A stretch of 64,000 nucleotides of DNA from Methanocalculus chunghsingensis (GTDB lineage Archaea > Halobacteriota > Methanomicrobia > Methanomicrobiales > Methanocorpusculaceae): the NCBI RefSeq assembly GCF_018132105.1, contig NZ_JWHL01000004.1, forward strand, positions 62,001 through 126,000. The letters run 5' to 3'. The stretch's first letter is position 1. Each line of letters begins with the position of its first letter. Positions 60,722 to 64,000 of the stretch are shown here, one piece after another. The notes below the pieces were generated by a model that ran no database searches, was not told the origin of the DNA, and worked only from the letters and a program-made list of their open reading frames with translations. The translations under genes were made by a program, and so were the position numbers.

Positions 60722-60868
60722 ATGCAGAAGTATGAGTACAGATGTGTTGCAATTCTTGGTATGGGAGAGAAGACCACGAGGATACTCAATGAGTATGGTC
60801 AGCAGGGGTGGGAGCTGGTTGATGTTGTCTGGATCTGGCATTATTTCAAAAGGCCGCTTAAATCCTGA
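60722..60868 (+). CDS. DUF4177-like small protein
   Basis: A 48-residue protein from ATG 60722 (MQKYEYRCVAILGMGEKTTR). 'YEYRCVAI...LNEYGQQGWELVDVVWIWHYFKRPL' has the family pattern of an N-terminal strand, 'LN..G..GWELV' helix-turn and a final strand ending in 'FKRP'. Function unknown; the fold is a small alpha-beta domain. Neighbours give no hint. Confidence 0.75.
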   Translation: MQKYEYRCVAILGMGEKTTRILNEYGQQGWELVDVVWIWHYFKRPLKS

Positions 60869-60939
60869 AGATTCAGGATATAGGATTTCATTTTATTGAT
60901 CAATACTGCTTAAGGCTCAATAAGCCTTCTTTTCCTCAT

Positions 60940-61028
60940 CCCTACCAGCAGAACGGGACCTCGAAGGACAGTATACAGAACATTCTAACCGATACTTCTT
61001 TGTGGGCAACCCGCACCCTTCATCCCCC
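60940..61028 (+). pseudogene. RelE toxin scar with shared downstream flank
   Basis: Bases 60940-60958 match the start of the relE gene at 41400-41420 (ATCCCT...CCAGCAGAACGGGA), then the sequence jumps at a GGGA microhomology to its end (GGGACCTCGAAG...AGAACATTCTAA) and continues into the flank that follows relE at 41652-41690 (CCGATA...TTCTTTGTGGGCAA...CCGCACCCTTCATCC). About 200 bases of the toxin gene are missing. The match over the last 73 bases has only about four differences. Confidence 0.85.
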
Positions 61029-61055
61029 TCCACCACCAACATCTACCCGACAACC

Positions 61056-61691
61056 ATGGGCGACAACAACAACAACCCATCAGAAAAGTCCCTCCTCACC
61101 GACCCCCCCTTCTACCTCCCGGAGTTTGAGGAGTCCCACCAGTATATCCTCAATGAGTATGCTGTTGAGCCAAAGGATATCGGGATCTTCATCCCCTGTG
61201 CCATGCGAAAACCTTACAGCGCAAGCCCGAGCCACCAGCTGATCAAAATGGTCATCTCACAGGTCTTTTCTGATGATCAGTACCATCTCGTCGTCTTTGG
61301 GACCTGCGGGATCGTGCCGTCCGAGCTCGAGGAGATGTACCCCTACGCCCATTACAAGTACATGCTCGGCAAATGCAAAGACCAGAAGGTCCTTGACGAC
61401 TTCCTCAGGATAGAGACCGACCGGGTCGCCGGGTACCTGGAGAAGACACGCCACCTCTACCGGTACCGGATCGCCTACTGCCTCGGGATCTTCCGGGAGG
61501 CGTTCATCCGGGGGGCAGAGCAGGCCGGTGTCGAAATCGACCTCATCCTCCCGACAACCGATGTCATCACTATGATCGTCGAGCAGGGAGACTGTGCCTT
61601 CCAGGAAGGCTCCCTCTCGATGGATGAGTACCTCGGGGAGTTCTGTGAAGAGCTGATCCGGTTCAGAAACGACCGGTACAAAAAAGAGTGA
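61056..61691 (+). CDS. DUF5591 domain protein
   Basis: Start at ATG 61056 (MGDNNNNPSEKSLLTDPPFYLPEFEESHQYI); the GTG at 61002 lies in the flank shared with relE. 211 residues. 'IGIFIPCAMRKPYSASPSHQLIKMVISQVF' and 'YHLVVFGTCGIVPSELEEMYPYAHYKYMLGKC' are the family core, a domain that also occurs in archaeal tRNA-guanine transglycosylase relatives such as archaeosine synthase. A role with tRNA modification is possible but unproven. Confidence 0.82.
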   Translation: MGDNNNNPSEKSLLTDPPFYLPEFEESHQYILNEYAVEPKDIGIFIPCAMRKPYSASPSHQLIKMVISQVFSDDQYHLVVFGTCGIVPSELEEMYPYAHYKYMLGKCKDQKVLDDFLRIETDRVAGYLEKTRHLYRYRIAYCLGIFREAFIRGAEQAGVEIDLILPTTDVITMIVEQGDCAFQEGSLSMDEYLGEFCEELIRFRNDRYKKE

Positions 61692-61714
61692 CCTTTTATT
61701 CCATTTTATATTTT

Positions 61715-61912
61715 TTATAAATCCTTCACTGAATCCATTTTCCCATCCTTGCAAGAGGGGGGACTGACTTCCAGATAGAGGGTTATCGCCTCATGCAATC
61801 GGTGGAGTACTTCCTCATAGGTCTTTGCCTGGGTGAAACACCCCGGCAGAGAGGGGATAGAGGCATGATAATACCCATCCTCATCTTTTTCAATCAGGCA
61901 ATCGAATCTCAT
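61715..61912 (-). CDS. HicB-like antitoxin, solitary
   Basis: The 65 residues show the HicB N-terminal domain: 'FDCLIEKDEDGYYHASIPSLPGCFTQAKTYEEVLHRLHEAITLYLEV'. There is no DNA-binding C-terminal domain and no HicA gene on either side; the upstream 56 bases lead straight into the end of the Mmp8 gene. Such short HicB-only proteins are common in methanogens and may pair with a distant toxin or have another role. Confidence 0.82.
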   Translation of the reverse strand: MRFDCLIEKDEDGYYHASIPSLPGCFTQAKTYEEVLHRLHEAITLYLEVSPPSCKDGKMDSVKDL

Positions 61913-61968
61913 CCCTTCCTCTCTTAGTTCTATGATGGCAACCTGGCAGTGCCTCGCGACAGGCTCCC

Positions 61969-62829
61969 TCAGATCAACGGCTCCGGCAGCGTCCCGCCGC
62001 CCGCCGGGAGCTTCGTCGGCTTGATCAGGACCTGTTCATCAGACTGCCGGATCTTCTCGATCAACAGCTCTTTTCCCCGCTTCGTCATCGCAAAGACCGG
62101 AACCGAAACCCCTGCCTGGAGGAGCGCCCTCTCCCCGGCGATCCGCCGGATCGAACCGGATGCACAGGCAGTGACAATATCTGATGCGGAGACGAGCATC
62201 TCCGCCTCAGCCTCCGAGAGGCCGGTGACATGGACCCCGATGATCAGGATATCAGGGAACAACCCCCGGATCGTCTCAGCATCTCCCGGGAGTGCGACCG
62301 TCACCGCGATATGGGCAAACCCCTCCGCAACCGCACGGGCTGCCCCTTCCACCTGGTCCATCGTTGCTCCATTCTGATCGAGGACGATCCCGCCCCCCTC
62401 CTCGATCCGCTCGATCACCGACCGGTATGGAACCGTCCGGACCAGTCCTGACATCCGGCCGCCGATCCCCTGGACCATCGATGGTTTCGTTACGATGACC
62501 GTCCCGGCACCGTCGCAGGCAAGGACCGCGGCATCAAGGATGCCGGCTTTCATTCCGAAGCTGATGATCTCGGACGCACCAAACCCGACGAACTCACGGT
62601 CATCCTCCACCTGCCGGTCAGGGGTGCACATCCCGAATGCCCGGATACGGTGGCGTATATTCTCTGCAATATGCTCTCTGCTCATCTCCGGGATCGGATA
62701 GGCGAATCGCTTTGCAAGCGGGCAGTCCCGGATCATCGGCTCGCCGACCTCGATCACCTCACCGTCCCTGACCACAATACGCGCCCGGCCGATAGCCTCG
62801 ATAATATGTTCATCCTGGTATTCTGTCAT
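61969..62829 (-). CDS. Methanogenesis marker protein 8 (DUF2099)
   Basis: A 286-residue cytosolic protein confined to methanogens. Family stretches are 'EAIGRARIVVRDGEVIEVGEPMIRDCPLAKRFAYPI', 'VGFGASEIISFGMKAGILDAAVLACDGAGTVIVTKPSMVQGIGGRMSGLV' and 'DQNGATMDQVEGAARAVAEGFAHIAVTV'. Its reaction is not known. It follows the second E1 gene on the same strand after about 37 bases, so a joint transcript with the NcsA-like and E1 genes is likely. Confidence 0.88.
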   Translation of the reverse strand: MTEYQDEHIIEAIGRARIVVRDGEVIEVGEPMIRDCPLAKRFAYPIPEMSREHIAENIRHRIRAFGMCTPDRQVEDDREFVGFGASEIISFGMKAGILDAAVLACDGAGTVIVTKPSMVQGIGGRMSGLVRTVPYRSVIERIEEGGGIVLDQNGATMDQVEGAARAVAEGFAHIAVTVALPGDAETIRGLFPDILIIGVHVTGLSEAEAEMLVSASDIVTACASGSIRRIAGERALLQAGVSVPVFAMTKRGKELLIEKIRQSDEQVLIKPTKLPAGGGTLPEPLI

Positions 62830-62866
62830 CCATCTCCCTCGTGTGGAGTACCATCATCCCGAGCTC

Positions 62867-63601
62867 TCATGAATCTGCCTCTCCACCGCAGACCGGACAA
62901 TCCGGATTTTTGTCAATTGGAATCGTATCGACCTCGGATCGCATCCCATCCCAGAGGAGGAGCCGGTTTGTGAGCAGTTCCCCGGTTCCGAGAAGGTATT
63001 TTATCACTTCATTTGCCTGCACCATCCCGATGAAGCCCGCCGTCACCCCGACGACCGGGATCACCTCTTCCGGCGGTGTATGGGGGAAGATGCAGGCGAA
63101 ACAGGCAGTCTTCCCCGGCACGACCGTTGTTGCCTGGCCATAGAAGCCGCGTATCCCGCCATGGAAGAACGGAATCTCCTCCTTATGCGCAGCCTTGTTG
63201 AGAAGGTACCGGGTCGGAAAGTTATCCATCGCATCAACGATCCCGTCTGCTCCCAGAATAAGCTCGCCGATACTCTCCTCGTCCATCCAGCGATCGATGG
63301 GGACGATCTCAATATCGGCGTTCAGATCCCGCAGCCTGCGGGCAGCCGAATCGGTCTTCCTCTCCCCGACAGAGGAGTCGCCATGGAGGATCTGCCGGTT
63401 CAGGTTGGTCAGATCAACATCATCATTATCGACGATGATCAGCCTGCCCACCCCGGCAGCCGCGAGATAGAGTGATATCGGCGATCCAAGACCTCCTGCA
63501 CCCGCAATGAAGATCGTCGCCTTCTTCAGCCTCTCCTGGCCGTCCTCCCCGAAGAGGAGGATCTGGCGTTTGTACCGTTCCAGCTCACCTGTCGATAGCA
63601 T
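62867..63601 (-). CDS. ThiF/MoeB/HesA-type E1 activating enzyme (copy 2)
   Basis: The 244-residue paralogue of the enzyme at 28057, starting at ATG 63601 (MLSTGELERYKRQILLFG). It has 'GAGGLGSPISLYLAAAGVG', 'LTNLNRQILHGD', 'DAMDNFPTRYLLN' and zinc pairs CFACIFP and CPVCGG. It overlaps the end of the NcsA-like tRNA thiolation gene by 17 bases. Archaeal tRNA thiolation uses an E1 and a ubiquitin-like carrier to supply sulfur to NcsA, so this copy is probably dedicated to that job whereas copy 1 is tied to tRNA-Cys and sulfur control. Confidence 0.92.
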   Translation of the reverse strand: MLSTGELERYKRQILLFGEDGQERLKKATIFIAGAGGLGSPISLYLAAAGVGRLIIVDNDDVDLTNLNRQILHGDSSVGERKTDSAARRLRDLNADIEIVPIDRWMDEESIGELILGADGIVDAMDNFPTRYLLNKAAHKEEIPFFHGGIRGFYGQATTVVPGKTACFACIFPHTPPEEVIPVVGVTAGFIGMVQANEVIKYLLGTGELLTNRLLLWDGMRSEVDTIPIDKNPDCPVCGGEADS

Positions 63602-64000
63602 CAGTATCCCTCTCATCGATCATTGTTCCGGAAGATATATCTGACCTCTCAAGCACCCGGCAGACCGAACAGATCTCCCCGCTTGCAGTCCCGCCGCACT
63701 GGAGGCATCGCTGTATCTCCCCCTGCCTCGGAATCGCCCCGACGATATCCCGTACCTGATCCCGGGAGGAGATCAGCCGCCGCATCGTTCCTGGATAGCG
63801 GAACTCGAGATTCGCGAGAATCTCCCGAACCTCCCCCCGGAGCGCACCTCCCGCATACGGGCACTCCGGGAGATCGACAAACTCCCCCATCACCATCAGG
63901 CAGACGGTGATCTCCTTCTCGGAGAGGATCGAGAGCGGCTTGATCCTCGGGATGAAGCATTCCGGGAGACCGCCGGAGGTATCAAGGACCATCCGGGGGA
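63585..64000 (-). CDS. NcsA/TtuA-like tRNA 2-thiolation protein, C-terminal part
   Basis: The frame runs off the right edge, so only the last ~138 residues are seen; the PP-loop domain is outside. 'SEKEITVCLMVMGEFVDLPECPYAGGALRGEVREILANLEFRYPGTMRRLI' and the C-terminal zinc finger 'CLQCGGTASGEICSVCRVLE' match the TIGR00269/Ctu1-NcsA family, which thiolates U34 or U54 of tRNA. The E1 gene begins inside its 3' end. Confidence 0.85.
   Translation of the reverse strand, partial: PRMVLDTSGGLPECFIPRIKPLSILSEKEITVCLMVMGEFVDLPECPYAGGALRGEVREILANLEFRYPGTMRRLISSRDQVRDIVGAIPRQGEIQRCLQCGGTASGEICSVCRVLERSDISSGTMIDERDTDAIDR

Noticed and set aside
61913-61968. A HicA toxin or fused domain upstream of hicB
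   Set aside because: Only 56 bases separate hicB from the Mmp8 stop and no HicA motif is present in any frame.

Overview
This window comes from a methanogenic archaeon, most likely of the order Methanomicrobiales. The evidence is a coenzyme M biosynthesis operon (cysteate synthase and sulfopyruvate decarboxylase), methanogenesis marker proteins 16 and 8, Sep-tRNA:Cys-tRNA synthase, archaeal-type MetK, DUF1890/DUF1894 proteins and a ruvABC set, which is known from this order but is otherwise bacterial. Assignment to a genus (for example a Methanocalculus- or Methanoculleus-like organism) is inference only.

Layout. 0-1.1 kb: the end of an ABC exporter. 1.2-8.2 kb: two large secreted proteins with PKD, cohesin-like and dockerin modules, one with a papain-like protease head. 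9.3-15.0 kb: six overlapping minus-strand genes joining the two coenzyme M enzymes to Mmp16, an Fe-S protein, a HypB-like GTPase and a lone ABC ATPase. 15.1-18.7 kb: a DUF234-type ATPase behind an unusual palindrome array, then ruvCAB. 19.3-21.3 kb: an AAA ATPase with a DUF4276 partner. 21.3-38 kb: a sulfur island (moaDE, larE, metY, SepCysS, CcdA/TlpA, tRNA-Cys, two-paralog ThiF-type E1, radical SAM, nadA, metX-cysK-cysE, cysteine desulfurase, fdhD). 38-43 kb: ferredoxin, cupin, hybrid cluster protein and its HxlR regulator, split by a toxin-antitoxin insertion. 43-49 kb: S-adenosylmethionine cycle genes with a betaine-type methyltransferase and a betaine-binding protein. 49-54 kb: miscellaneous membrane and small proteins. 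54-61 kb: an accessory and defence region (AAA/TOPRIM pair, decayed toxin-antitoxin, orphan HsdR, toxin scar). 61-64 kb: DUF5591 protein, HicB, Mmp8, a second E1 and the end of an NcsA-like tRNA thiolase.

The main discovery is a candidate sulfur/cysteine regulon. A 14-bp palindrome, consensus TTCACAATTGTGAA (variant TTAACAATTGTGAA), occurs seven times between 22.1 and 35.4 kb and I saw no comparable copy elsewhere in the window. It lies at promoters of SepCysS-metY, tRNA-Cys plus an E1 enzyme, a radical SAM operon, metX-cysK-cysE, a winged-helix gene, and both copies of a small XRE-type regulator ending in a CxxC...CxxC cluster. At the two regulator genes the TATA-like box and the palindrome are spaced identically, which suggests that the regulator represses itself by covering its transcription start. 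One regulator is followed by intact larE; the second is followed by a larE copy with the centre of the gene deleted, then by sufS and fdhD.

The second theme is genome turnover by small toxin-antitoxin units: one RelBE pair sits between 189-bp direct repeats that duplicate the hcp/hxlR promoter, an internally deleted relE scar with the same downstream flank lies 19 kb away, and a further frameshifted antitoxin-toxin pair is hidden on the minus strand beside the orphan HsdR.
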